Below are positions 1-7,808 of a stretch of 35,195 bases of DNA, one piece after another. The stretch lies in IMG/VR virus record IMGVR_UViG_3300025120_000223, positions 1 to 35,195 of that record, one strand, 5' to 3'. The notes below the pieces were generated by a model. That model did no database searches, was not told the origin of the DNA, and was given only the letters and a program-made list of their open reading frames with translations. The stretch comes from a virus. The position numbers and the translations under genes were made by a program. Every line of letters begins with the position of its first letter. Position 1 is the stretch's first letter.

Positions 1-2009
1 CCAACGATAAGTGCGTTAGCAGAACCAGAAGCTATCTGGTCTGGATTAACTTTATAAACTGTGTTGTTAGTTACATCTTCTAAGATTAAGAAATCATTAG
101 CTGTATCTACTGTAATACCTGTACCATCAGTTAAGTTAGATGGGTCAACAGTTAATGATACTGCACCAGATACTGCACCTCCATCTAAACCAGAGTTAGA
201 TGCTGTGTTTACTGCTGTTATATCACCTGTTGTTGCATCTACCCATTCTGGAGCAGTTGCACCAGCATTGACAGCTAATACTTGATTTGCTGTACCTATG
301 TTTAATTTAGCTACAGTTGTTGTAGCAGAAGCGTAAGCTAAGTCACCTACTGTGAAAGAAGTTAATCCTGTACCACCACTACCTACTGCTAATGTGGAAG
401 ATAATCCTCCAGCAGTTCCAGATGTATTTTGATTACCTACTGCATTAACACCAGGTAAGTTTATATTTCCTGTTCCATCAAATGATACTCCACCAATAGT
501 TCTTGCTGTAGCTAAAGCTGTTGCAGTTGCTGCATTACCTGTTGTTGAACCAGAAGTTCCAGATACATTACCTGTTACATTGGCTGTAATTGTTGAAGGT
601 AAACCTATAGTAACTGTGTCTGTTGCACTTACTGCTACTTCTACTTCGTTAGAAGTACCACTAAATGTAATTGTGTTTGCATCACTTATTGTTTGTGATG
701 TAGAACCATCTGATATTGTAAAGCTATTCATATTACCAACACCAGTACCAGTCAAGAAAGCACTTCTTGTTTGTTTCTTTAATCCACTAGCAGAGTCATC
801 ATAAATAAGAATGACATCATCATTACTAGCAGTACCTTCGTTAGCTTGTCCTGTAATAACTGTTGCATCTACAGCAAATGTATTGGCAGATAAACTAAGT
901 CCAGAACCTGCAGTATTACCACTTGTGTTTATAGAAATTACAGAATCTCCACCCATTCCAGAGTGTGATGAACAGTAGTAATAAAGATTGTCTGCAGTTG
1001 CAGCATCAACAACTATCTGTGTATAAGAACCTGCACTACCTGGTGTACCTGGAGTTGTAACTCCTGTGGTATAAGCAGAACCAGAGTTGTGTGTTCCATC
1101 TTTTGTAATAGATAATCTAAGTGGATGACCAGAGTTAGAGTTATTTGATTGGTCTAATCTATATGTTACTCCTGGTATAAGCTGTACATTAGCTGCAAGT
1201 TCACCATCTAAATAGTATCTGTTACCAGAACCTGGGTTAGCAACTGTTACTGCAAACTGTACTATCGCTGTATTATTTTCTAAATTTATAGTTTTGTTTG
1301 TAAGCGTATCTGTAGAACTTTCAGTTACAACTGTGCTATCTACTGCAACAGTAAGTGTTGTACCTGTAGCAGATGTATCAATACCTGCGCCACCTGTCAC
1401 TGTTAATGAATCAGAATCTAAATCAATATCTATTGTTCCAGAATCAGATATTAAATCTAAATCTTGTGCAGTAACTTGTGTATCAACATAAGCTTTGACA
1501 GCTTTTGCAGAAGGAAGTGTTGTATCTGTACCTGCAGTAGATGATAAGTCTGTATCTAATACACCAGACTTTAAGTTATCTACTTCTAAGTTAGATATTG
1601 TATTGTTATCTGCATCTATAGTTTTATTTGTAAAAGTTGTTGTAGAACTGTCTGTAGGTAAAGCATCTATTCTGTCGTTTAAATCTTCTATGTGTTGTTG
1701 AAGTGGAGACATACGTACAACAGAACCAGAAGCATGTGATAATCCAGATGATGCAGCAGAACCTGTTAAAAATCTTTTGTTTATGTTATCTAGTGTCAGT
1801 GTTTTTGTACCAACGTTAATGCTAGTTACAAGAATTACTTCTCTATTGGTTGCACTATCTGGGTTTAAAACTAAATAACAAGGCGCTGTTAATACATTAG
1901 AAGCTGAATCTATTACAGAGTTTACTGTAAGAGTTAAGTCAGATGCACCGATAGTACCTGTTAAGGTTGTCTCATAAGCGTTTAATAAGTTAGTTTCTTG
2001 TGCTGTCAT
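1..2009 (-). CDS. Large tail fibre protein, N-terminal 669 residues (runs off left edge)
   Basis: The reading frame starts at the ATG at 2009-2007, one base after the stop of the upstream tail gene, and stays open to position 1, so only the N-terminal part is seen. It has a leading domain (about residues 1-110), then low-complexity Thr/Ser/Gly/Asn-rich fibre sequence with two LTNKTI-type repeats (FTNKTIDADNNT and LTNKTINLENNT), a pattern common in phage fibres. Around residues 245-360 sits a compact domain carrying GHPL (His295) and YYYCSSHSGMGG (Cys346, His349, Met352), a cupredoxin-like ligand set. Downstream come GNVSGTSG and LAVGSGGTG fibre motifs. Role: virion surface fibre for host attachment (inference from composition and position after the tail genes). 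Fibre identity is fairly sure; the receptor is unknown. Confidence 0.85.
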   Translation of the reverse strand, partial: MTAQETNLLNAYETTLTGTIGASDLTLTVNSVIDSASNVLTAPCYLVLNPDSATNREVILVTSINVGTKTLTLDNINKRFLTGSAASSGLSHASGSVVRMSPLQQHIEDLNDRIDALPTDSSTTTFTNKTIDADNNTISNLEVDNLKSGVLDTDLSSTAGTDTTLPSAKAVKAYVDTQVTAQDLDLISDSGTIDIDLDSDSLTVTGGAGIDTSATGTTLTVAVDSTVVTESSTDTLTNKTINLENNTAIVQFAVTVANPGSGNRYYLDGELAANVQLIPGVTYRLDQSNNSNSGHPLRLSITKDGTHNSGSAYTTGVTTPGTPGSAGSYTQIVVDAATADNLYYYCSSHSGMGGDSVISINTSGNTAGSGLSLSANTFAVDATVITGQANEGTASNDDVILIYDDSASGLKKQTRSAFLTGTGVGNMNSFTISDGSTSQTISDANTITFSGTSNEVEVAVSATDTVTIGLPSTITANVTGNVSGTSGSTTGNAATATALATARTIGGVSFDGTGNINLPGVNAVGNQNTSGTAGGLSSTLAVGSGGTGLTSFTVGDLAYASATTTVAKLNIGTANQVLAVNAGATAPEWVDATTGDITAVNTASNSGLDGGAVSGAVSLTVDPSNLTDGTGITVDTANDFLILEDVTNNTVYKVNPDQIASGSANALIV

Positions 2010-2010
2010 T

Positions 2011-3921
2011 CTATCCTAGTTTTCCTACTCCTAATAGTTCTATTCCTAATCCTACTCCAGATGTTGAAGTTTGTATTACTTTACTACCTCTAAATCTAAC
2101 TAAGCAATAGCTTGTAACAGAACCTCTAGGACTTATCTCCTCAATAGGACTGCTAACATTTTCTATTATACCTCTTAATAAAGTATCTGGTCTGAATATC
2201 TCTAATTGAACATTCTTACCTTCTCTGTTTCTTAATGCCTGGTAAACCAAATCACCTTGACCATTGACTCTTAGTGCTTTCCTAAATGGTCTTTCTACTT
2301 GGTCAGATATATTAATAGGCATATCTACAACTAAGTCATTAACTAACTGGAAACCTCTAATAGCAAAAGCTAACATCTCTGGTGTCTGGGTGACATCATC
2401 TGTATTAAGTTCTATTCTACCTGCTATCCATCTACCATCTACCAAAGTCATAACCTCTTCATCCCCACCAGTACCAGAAAATATAGATACTTGTTCGGAC
2501 CATGTAGTAGCAGTTGGATTGTTTATGTCAGAAGCAATAGTAGAACTAAACAACTTTACTGAACCAGAATTTACTACATTGGTATTTAGTTTTGCACCTA
2601 CCCACTGTTTCTTTTCTGATGTAAAGAAATCAGCAAGTGGTGTAATGATATATCCTGTAGCAACATAGTTTGTACTCTCTCTGTATGAACCTCCAGCAGA
2701 TACAGTTGCAAACAATCTGTCAGAATAAACAGCTATACCTTTTACTATTCCGCTTTCAGCAAACTCTAAGTCTCTAGCTATACCACCTGTTGGTAAGTAG
2801 TATCGCCACAAATTAGTTTTACTAGCGCTATCAATAATACCTGTGTAGATACTATCTCTTGTTGATATGATTCTGTAAGGTGCCTGGTCTAGTGTAGAAG
2901 AACCATCACCCCATTGTTTTATAAGCTGCGCATTAATTAAGACATATAGATTATTAGCATTAGTTATCTCTGCTCTATACAATCTACCTATCTTTCCACT
3001 AGCTGTGTTTTGATAAGTACCATAAAATATAAATCCTTGTGCTGCATCTATTGCATTAGGTACTTCACCTTCTACAAAAGTCTGACCTTTCACTGTTAAG
3101 GTAGAAGATTCATCAGCTAAAGAATATATATATCCATCATCTGCACATGCTAAGACTACCGCACCACCATCTGTAACATCTTTCCAAGAACTACCTGTTG
3201 GTAATGCTTTGATTGTTGCTGGATTAGAAGTACCTGTTACTTCATAAAGTTCTCCATTGGTGCCACTTGCTACTAATCGACCTTTCATACTCCATATATT
3301 TTCAAAAGTTTTGTGGTTATTATGTACTACATAACTACCAGCACTGTTCCTTATATAAATATCTCCATTAGCTACTAGGTATAATTTAGTTCCTAAGATA
3401 GCTATTCCAGTAATGTTGTTACCACCACTAGGAGTACCATCATCTGTAGCATTACCTGTTAGCGGAGTTGCTATTTTTTTTAAAATTGGACCAGAAGAAT
3501 AAAATATTTCTCCACCTAACTCTTGCATATAAAGATTTGTTTGAGTAGATGTTTGTACTTCATCAGTATCATGTAGTAAAGATACTTTGTATTCTTCACC
3601 AGCTTCTTTGCCACTAAAGACATCGATACCTTTGCTATCCCAAAACCTTGAGAAATCTGTATCAGCTGCGTTTCTCCTATGTGCTTTATCTAAACCACTA
3701 CCTCCAGCAAAATCTGTCCTAGAGAATATCTGACCAAACTCTTGTTGGAAATCTTCTGGTGTTTCTGATGTTTGTATAGCTTGTGCCTGGAGAGGAGCAG
3801 TGTTTATATTCATCTGCCTTCCTGGTCCAGCAGCAAAGCGTAAGAATAAATCATCTAGGTTTGCTTCGAATCCTTGTGCTTTAGGTTCAGATGTATTAGA
3901 AGGTGATGGAAGTACAGACAT
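2011..3921 (-). CDS. Tail protein, beta-propeller-like (636 aa)
   Basis: 636-residue protein between the connector-like gene and the fibre. The N-terminal 100 residues are polar and look helical. From about residue 110 to 440 it has repeated short beta-strand blocks with GxxLYLV, GRLVASG, GYIYSLAD and IFYGTY motifs, typical of a beta-propeller. The C-terminal 200 residues are again beta-rich. Its ATG overlaps the stop of the preceding gene (TAATG), so translation is probably coupled. By position (capsid, connector, this gene, fibre) it may be the tail nozzle or tube protein of a short tail, in the place of T7 gp12, but I see no sequence motif proving that. Confidence 0.6.
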   Translation of the reverse strand: MSVLPSPSNTSEPKAQGFEANLDDLFLRFAAGPGRQMNINTAPLQAQAIQTSETPEDFQQEFGQIFSRTDFAGGSGLDKAHRRNAADTDFSRFWDSKGIDVFSGKEAGEEYKVSLLHDTDEVQTSTQTNLYMQELGGEIFYSSGPILKKIATPLTGNATDDGTPSGGNNITGIAILGTKLYLVANGDIYIRNSAGSYVVHNNHKTFENIWSMKGRLVASGTNGELYEVTGTSNPATIKALPTGSSWKDVTDGGAVVLACADDGYIYSLADESSTLTVKGQTFVEGEVPNAIDAAQGFIFYGTYQNTASGKIGRLYRAEITNANNLYVLINAQLIKQWGDGSSTLDQAPYRIISTRDSIYTGIIDSASKTNLWRYYLPTGGIARDLEFAESGIVKGIAVYSDRLFATVSAGGSYRESTNYVATGYIITPLADFFTSEKKQWVGAKLNTNVVNSGSVKLFSSTIASDINNPTATTWSEQVSIFSGTGGDEEVMTLVDGRWIAGRIELNTDDVTQTPEMLAFAIRGFQLVNDLVVDMPINISDQVERPFRKALRVNGQGDLVYQALRNREGKNVQLEIFRPDTLLRGIIENVSSPIEEISPRGSVTSYCLVRFRGSKVIQTSTSGVGLGIELLGVGKLG

Positions 3922-4823
3922 TACGCACTATAGTTGACATTACTTATTGCTACTGCTTGTGGGTATAAGCTTCTTAAATCTCCTCTAGCTTCATCTATTA
4001 ATAATGACCTTAATCTAAGTAGTGCATTTCTTAGTCTTTCACCAGAACCTACTGGGTAACTTTCACTAGCAAGTTTCTCTGTAATAAATTCTTGCGTTGA
4101 AGCATCTATATCTGTTGCTCCCATAATATCTGCAACTGCACCAACCATAACTATTTGTTGGTAAGAATCTTCTAACAAACAAACTGTAACTAAGTCATCT
4201 GTTTCAGAAGATGGTCTAGCAAATTTTCTTTTAACAACTAAATATACTTCTTTACCATTAGTTGTATTACTAAACTGTACAGCTGCTCCAGTACTAGATG
4301 GAGGAAAATTAGTAAGTAACTCTATACCAGCTGAAGTGTATTGGGACCCAGCTGAATTTTGTACATAAGAGTTTATTACTGATACTGTTGTCGCTGGTAC
4401 TTCTGCATGAGTAGAAATAGAAGTTACTGTTACGTTAGCGACATTATATAAAGTTGGATACAATCTATCAATGTTATCTGCTACTGCATCGAATACAGAT
4501 TTTCTAGGAAACGTAGGATTTACATATAAGTTTGCTTCATCTGCATGAGAAGCTGCTGATGTACCTGCATATCCTCTTGATACAGTAAGAGTTCTAGTAG
4601 AAGTATTAGATGCAGTAACTAGCATTAACTCCTGGTCAATTTCTATTAAGGCACCATTGCCTAAAAGATTTTCTTCTTCAGAACTAAACAAGTTATTTTC
4701 ATAAGTTAAAGAAGTAACTGAATTGTTTATAGCTCCTTCTAATCGTGAGAACGCAGATAAGTCATCTGGTTTATTTAAAAAATCTCTATATATTCTGTCC
4801 ACTAATGTGCTTACTGCTGCCAT
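3921..4823 (-). CDS. Putative head-tail connector or tail adaptor protein (300 aa)
   Basis: Lies directly after the capsid gene and is coupled to the next tail gene by TAATG. It starts at an ATG with GGAGATAT upstream. Residues about 50-95 hold IEIDQELMLVTAS followed by TLTVSRGYAGTSAASH, a pattern seen in phage structural proteins encoded beside SU10-type capsid genes. The C-terminal 70 residues look helical and rich in Leu/Arg. No enzyme motif. In T7-like phages the gene between capsid and nozzle encodes the tail adaptor (gp11), so adaptor/connector is the best guess, from order rather than homology. Confidence 0.5.
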   Translation of the reverse strand: MAAVSTLVDRIYRDFLNKPDDLSAFSRLEGAINNSVTSLTYENNLFSSEEENLLGNGALIEIDQELMLVTASNTSTRTLTVSRGYAGTSAASHADEANLYVNPTFPRKSVFDAVADNIDRLYPTLYNVANVTVTSISTHAEVPATTVSVINSYVQNSAGSQYTSAGIELLTNFPPSSTGAAVQFSNTTNGKEVYLVVKRKFARPSSETDDLVTVCLLEDSYQQIVMVGAVADIMGATDIDASTQEFITEKLASESYPVGSGERLRNALLRLRSLLIDEARGDLRSLYPQAVAISNVNYSA

Positions 4824-4838
4824 ATATCTCCATATTAC

Positions 4839-4866
4839 TAGAGGGAGAAGTATTTATCTCCCTCTA
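4839..4866 (-). other. Perfect 10-bp hairpin between capsid and connector genes
   Basis: TAGAGGGAGA and TCTCCCTCTA pair perfectly around an 8-base loop. It sits in the 67-base gap after the capsid stop and just before the ribosome binding site of the next gene. No U-tract follows on the minus strand, so it looks more like a partial terminator or mRNA processing/stability element, which could help capsid exceed the downstream tail genes in expression. Confidence 0.55.
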
Positions 4867-4890
4867 ATAAATATACTATCTATCTTCTAA

Positions 4891-5829
4891 TTAGGAGACT
4901 GATAGGTTTGTTATTTTTGAATGGAACTGTTCTGGACCATATTCTAATCCAACTTCTCCATACACTTGGTACTTATAAGCAGCACCTGTTTGAGCCAATG
5001 GCTCTACAAAGAAGTGTCCTTTTCCTGGAATGTCCAAGAACACTGGCTTCATAAACGCAAGGTCAGCAATAAGAACATCATCAGCTGGTATGTGTCGTTC
5101 GAAAACGATACCTACTTGACCGAAGTCTGTTTCTATTGTTGTGATATTTACGCCACCGACTGTTCTATCTCTTGGTGCTAAAGCTAAAGCACTTGAATAG
5201 ATAGATGATAATTTTTGCTTTTGGAAAGCATTAGCGAATATAACTGGCATCTCGAATGGAGCGCCAGAGTCAGCCATTTTCTTTAAAGCTGATTCTACTT
5301 TTGCTTGTGTCAAAGCAGCTGCACCACCAGCAACTTCGTTAGTTGTTACTGCTGCTAACATACCCCTAGTTTTTCTAGGTGTAGTTATGTTTGCTCCAGC
5401 GTTATAAGCTCCTTGAATAAAGGAATGCTCGATATCTCTAGCAGCTGTTTTTACAGCCATATCTAATTGAAAAGCCAATTCATCTTGAACTGGTTGATTA
5501 CCAATGATAGATTCACCAGCAATGTTTCCAACTGCTGCTTGCTTACTATACGATACTTCAACGCCATACTGCATTATTTGAGTTACGTTACTTACTTCGC
5601 TTCTTGTTCTACCCTTCATAACTGGGTCAGCACCCTCAACAACTGCTGTTTGAGCAGCTCCTGCGAGGTCTGTTGTTTGCCAAGTAAATTGTTTTGATGC
5701 GACTGATATACCACCAGTCATACCACCAATTGCACTTAATAATGGAGTATCTGTAGGGGAAACATTGAATAGTTCTCCTACAAAGTTAGGGAGGTTAAAG
5801 GATTGTCCTTGACCTGTTATTGCACCCAT
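4891..5829 (-). CDS. Major capsid protein, SU10/DUF5309-like
   Basis: 312 residues, preceded by a strong ribosome binding site (AAGGAG, about 9 bases before ATG) and by the scaffold gene. The N-terminus FNLPNFVGELFNVSPTDTPL followed by LSAIGG and KQFTWQTTDL matches what I know of the SU10-type major capsid family (DUF5309, HK97 fold). The rest (VSNVTQIMQYGVEVSYSKQA, PRKTRGMLAAV, PVIFANAFQKQKLS, the C-terminal EVGLEYGPEQFH) also fits. Function: hundreds of copies build the icosahedral head. This is one of the safer calls in the window. Confidence 0.88.
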   Translation of the reverse strand: MGAITGQGQSFNLPNFVGELFNVSPTDTPLLSAIGGMTGGISVASKQFTWQTTDLAGAAQTAVVEGADPVMKGRTRSEVSNVTQIMQYGVEVSYSKQAAVGNIAGESIIGNQPVQDELAFQLDMAVKTAARDIEHSFIQGAYNAGANITTPRKTRGMLAAVTTNEVAGGAAALTQAKVESALKKMADSGAPFEMPVIFANAFQKQKLSSIYSSALALAPRDRTVGGVNITTIETDFGQVGIVFERHIPADDVLIADLAFMKPVFLDIPGKGHFFVEPLAQTGAAYKYQVYGEVGLEYGPEQFHSKITNLSVS

Positions 5830-5870
5830 ATTTTTTTTCTCCTTTTAATTTGATTAATAGAGAGTAACTT

Positions 5871-6332
5871 TTATAGTTTTCTCTCCATTAAAGTTTTTAA
5901 TTTTTCTGTTTTGAGAGCTGAACTAGTTTGCCAATCACCATCTTGCTGCGCTTGTGCAATCTGGTCATCTATGCCAACTGGGTCAACTGGAACAGATGCT
6001 TCTATAACAGTATCTAAATTTTGTTGGCTTGTTACAACTTGTGCTTTTTGTGCATCTTGTTCTTGTACTGCTTCAGAGGATTGACCCCATCCATAGTTTT
6101 CAGAAGCAAATTGCTTTATAGCATCTGCTTTTAACTCGCCATCATATAAACTCTTAAGGGCTTTACCTTCACCAGCGGAAGTGTCAAATCCTGCTTCTTT
6201 AAAAACAGAGTCTGACATAACCGACTTAAGCTCTTTGTTTTCTGCTTCAGTCTTTTTAAGCTGTTCCCTCAACTGTTTCAAAGGATTACTTTCCTCTTGA
6301 GTTTCATCTACTGTATTTTCTACATTTTCCAT
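5871..6332 (-). CDS. Putative scaffolding protein (153 aa)
   Basis: Acidic, Gln/Glu/Lys-rich, probably coiled coil: residues about 20-45 read LKQLREQLKKTEAENKELK, and the C-terminus is LKTEKLKTLMERKL. Located 41 bases upstream of the capsid gene, the usual place for a scaffold that shapes the procapsid and leaves before packaging. I choose the ATG at 6332 because GGGAGAGGAG lies 5-6 bases before it. A longer frame starting at 6416 would add 28 residues with no ribosome binding site and unscaffold-like composition. Function is inferred from position and composition only. Confidence 0.7.
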   Translation of the reverse strand: MENVENTVDETQEESNPLKQLREQLKKTEAENKELKSVMSDSVFKEAGFDTSAGEGKALKSLYDGELKADAIKQFASENYGWGQSSEAVQEQDAQKAQVVTSQQNLDTVIEASVPVDPVGIDDQIAQAQQDGDWQTSSALKTEKLKTLMERKL

Positions 6333-6561
6333 TTTTTCTCCTCTCCCAGATTTTCTACTAACTACATTATCCTGGGGTAAACAATGCGATAGGCGACTAG
6401 TTATATATAAGTACAATGAGAATAGTCAGCCACTTCTAGCTGTACTGAACGAAGCGATTTAAATACGCAGCTTACACGCTTGCAATAAGCTGGAGGTGCA
6501 GCATCAATTTATATTCGGAGAAAGCCGCAATCCGATACTTTAATTATATACTATAAAACTA

Positions 6562-6589
6562 AAATAGTGGGGTTTTATCCCCACTATTT
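6562..6589 (-). terminator. 11-bp perfect hairpin with U-rich tail on the minus strand
   Basis: AAATAGTGGGG pairs with CCCCACTATTT around a 6-base loop. Read on the minus strand it is followed by TTAGTTTTATAG, so it resembles an intrinsic terminator in that direction. On the plus strand the flank is not U-rich. It lies about 60 bases past the minus-strand TATAAT at 6652-6647 and 230 bases before the scaffold start, so it would end a short leader RNA or attenuate the capsid message. Confidence 0.6.
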
Positions 6590-6646
6590 ATACGTTCACG
6601 AAAGGAAGGTTATCTAATCGATTGCTCGAAGAGAGTCCTTAATATT

Positions 6647-6655
6647 ATTATACAC
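6647..6655 (-). promoter_or_regulatory. Candidate minus-strand -10 region, GTGTATAAT
   Basis: Reads GTGTATAAT on the minus strand, including a consensus TATAAT. The same GTGTATAAT string occurs before the genes at 28198 (+) and 31956 (-). It faces the scaffold-capsid genes and is back to back with the plus-strand motif at 6669-6698. I see no good TTGACA box 16-18 bases upstream. Confidence 0.45.
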
Positions 6656-6668
6656 GAAAAAAAACTAT

Positions 6669-6698
6669 GTAACCTTTTTTAAAGTAGAAGAGTCTAAG
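6669..6698 (+). promoter_or_regulatory. Early-type motif GTAACC-N17-GTCTAAG before the moron
   Basis: GTAACC at 6669-6674 and GTCTAAG at 6692-6698 with 17 bases between, the same arrangement found before early gene groups at 24.4-30 kb. This copy lies inside the late region and drives only the plus-strand gene at 6723. Confidence 0.7.
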
Positions 6699-6722
6699 TA
6701 GTGTAAACAACAAAAGGAGATT

Positions 6723-6932
6723 ATGTACATAGTAAAAAAATACACACTGAGAGAAAAGAAAAAGAGAGGTGGTAAATACAAAGTAAAGGAAGTTTATTAC
6801 ATAAAGTTTTTGACTGTAGATTTAGCGAAAGAGTACATTAAAGAAGAAGAAAAAAGTTATCCGAGAGAAAATTACCATGGAAACAAATCTTATTTAGTGG
6901 ACACAGAAATTTATAAAAAGATAAATAAATAA
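6723..6932 (+). CDS. Moron: small basic protein of unknown function (69 aa)
   Basis: Lone plus-strand gene inside the minus-strand virion operon. AAAGGAG lies 5 bases before the ATG. The 69-residue product is strongly Lys/Tyr-rich (MYIVKKYTLREKKKRGGKYK at the start) with alternating hydrophobic residues (VKEVYYIKFLTVDLAKEYIK), so it is probably a small folded beta/alpha protein. It has no Cys, signal peptide or membrane segment. It carries its own early-type promoter motif and its own terminator, which is the definition of a moron: a gene expressed separately from its surroundings, often one that changes the host or excludes other phages. The actual function is unknown. Confidence 0.75.
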   Translation: MYIVKKYTLREKKKRGGKYKVKEVYYIKFLTVDLAKEYIKEEEKSYPRENYHGNKSYLVDTEIYKKINK

Positions 6933-6937
6933 TTTAA

Positions 6938-6982
6938 AGCAAAGCCCTAACTGTTTGTTTGTTTCTAGTTGGGGTTTTTGCT
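6938..6982. terminator. Bidirectional intrinsic terminator
   Basis: AGCAAAGCCCTAACT pairs with AGTTGGGGTTTTTGCT (about 15 pairs, two G-T wobbles, one bulge) around a 14-base loop. It begins 6 bases after the moron stop and its left arm reaches the stop of the convergent minus-strand gene at 6981, so it can end both transcripts. It separates the virion block to its right from the scaffold-capsid unit to its left. Confidence 0.75.
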
Positions 6983-7808
6983 ATTCCTGGGTTAATCCAG
7001 TTACCCTTGAACCTCTACGTGCATATCCAGTACTAGCAGAAAACATTGATGTCTCTTCAGCTTCTAATCTTCTTATGTTCTCCAACTGGTCTGGGTCCTG
7101 GAACACAACAGCTTGAGTAAACTCTTCTAATGTTAAAGCATCATCACTTGGTTCTTGTCTTTGCTGCAGCTCCTGGAGTCTTGGTAAATCTTTTTGTGCA
7201 GCTGTGTATAGTTGTCTAGCTTGTGCTTGATTCAATCCAGCTTTTCTTAAGTTCTCTGCTTCTGTTCTTGTAATAGTAAAGCCAGCTCTTGATGCTTCTC
7301 CACCAATCTGAGCAGCTGTTATCCTGCCAGAGATTATCTCTTCTCCTATTGATGGGTCCAATGCTCCCATGAAGATTGCTTCTGGAGTTAAGTCCACATT
7401 GTAATTAGATGAGAAAAAGTTTTGTACTCCTTGTATGTTATCTACGATACCTTCGTATGCAGCACCAACTCTTTGTTGGAACTCACGTGCAGAGACTTCG
7501 CCTTCTAATAGAGATACAAACTGCGGTGCTAGTAATACTTTAGATGTTTGTTCTGGAATACCATACTCTACTAAAGTACCAATGTAAGATTGCTCTAATG
7601 CTTTGTACGTAGTTTCATTGTATCTAACTTGTCCAGTATCTGGATTGTAGTTACCAGGAAACTCTGTTTTATAAACATCCGATTGTCTTACTTCTTGTAT
7701 TGCTGATACTGGATTACCAGATTGTGACCAAGTGTTTGCAAACAATTGCAACAATGTATCAGACATATTTGGATAAAGTAACTTTGCTTCTTCTAAGAAT
7801 GTAGCCAT
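6981..7808 (-). CDS. Virion protein, helical, unknown (275 aa)
   Basis: Last gene of the right-hand virion block. Its ATG overlaps the stop of the previous gene (TAATG). Predicted mostly helical, Gln/Glu/Ala-rich, with GLNQAQARQLYTAAQKDLP and LEEFTQAVVFQDPDQLENIR segments; the tail end is Gly/Arg-rich. No catalytic motif seen. Sitting after two 648-residue proteins and the transglycosylase-like gene, it is probably a minor internal or ejection protein. This is inference from neighbours only. Confidence 0.55.
   Translation of the reverse strand: MATFLEEAKLLYPNMSDTLLQLFANTWSQSGNPVSAIQEVRQSDVYKTEFPGNYNPDTGQVRYNETTYKALEQSYIGTLVEYGIPEQTSKVLLAPQFVSLLEGEVSAREFQQRVGAAYEGIVDNIQGVQNFFSSNYNVDLTPEAIFMGALDPSIGEEIISGRITAAQIGGEASRAGFTITRTEAENLRKAGLNQAQARQLYTAAQKDLPRLQELQQRQEPSDDALTLEEFTQAVVFQDPDQLENIRRLEAEETSMFSASTGYARRGSRVTGLTQE

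Larger units (their letters stand above)
6333..6660 (-). other. Untranslated leader / structured noncoding stretch before scaffold
   Basis: About 330 bases without a credible gene. It contains a perfect 7-bp stem (CAGCTTA, 11-base loop, TAAGCTG, 6469-6493), a 5-bp TCGGA/TCCGA stem near 6517-6540, the strong hairpin at 6562-6589 and TATAAT-like sequences on the minus strand at 6543-6548 and 6647-6652. It may be a long regulated leader for the scaffold-capsid message, or may encode a small RNA. Confidence 0.5.

Noticed and set aside
61-1701. Plus-strand frames within the fibre gene
   Set aside because: They are mirror images of the Thr/Ser/Val-rich minus-strand fibre sequence, lack ribosome binding sites and lie in the wrong strand for the operon.
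6333-6416. Longer start for the scaffold gene at 6416
   Set aside because: The extra 28 residues lack a ribosome binding site, while ATG 6332 is preceded by GGGAGAGGAG.
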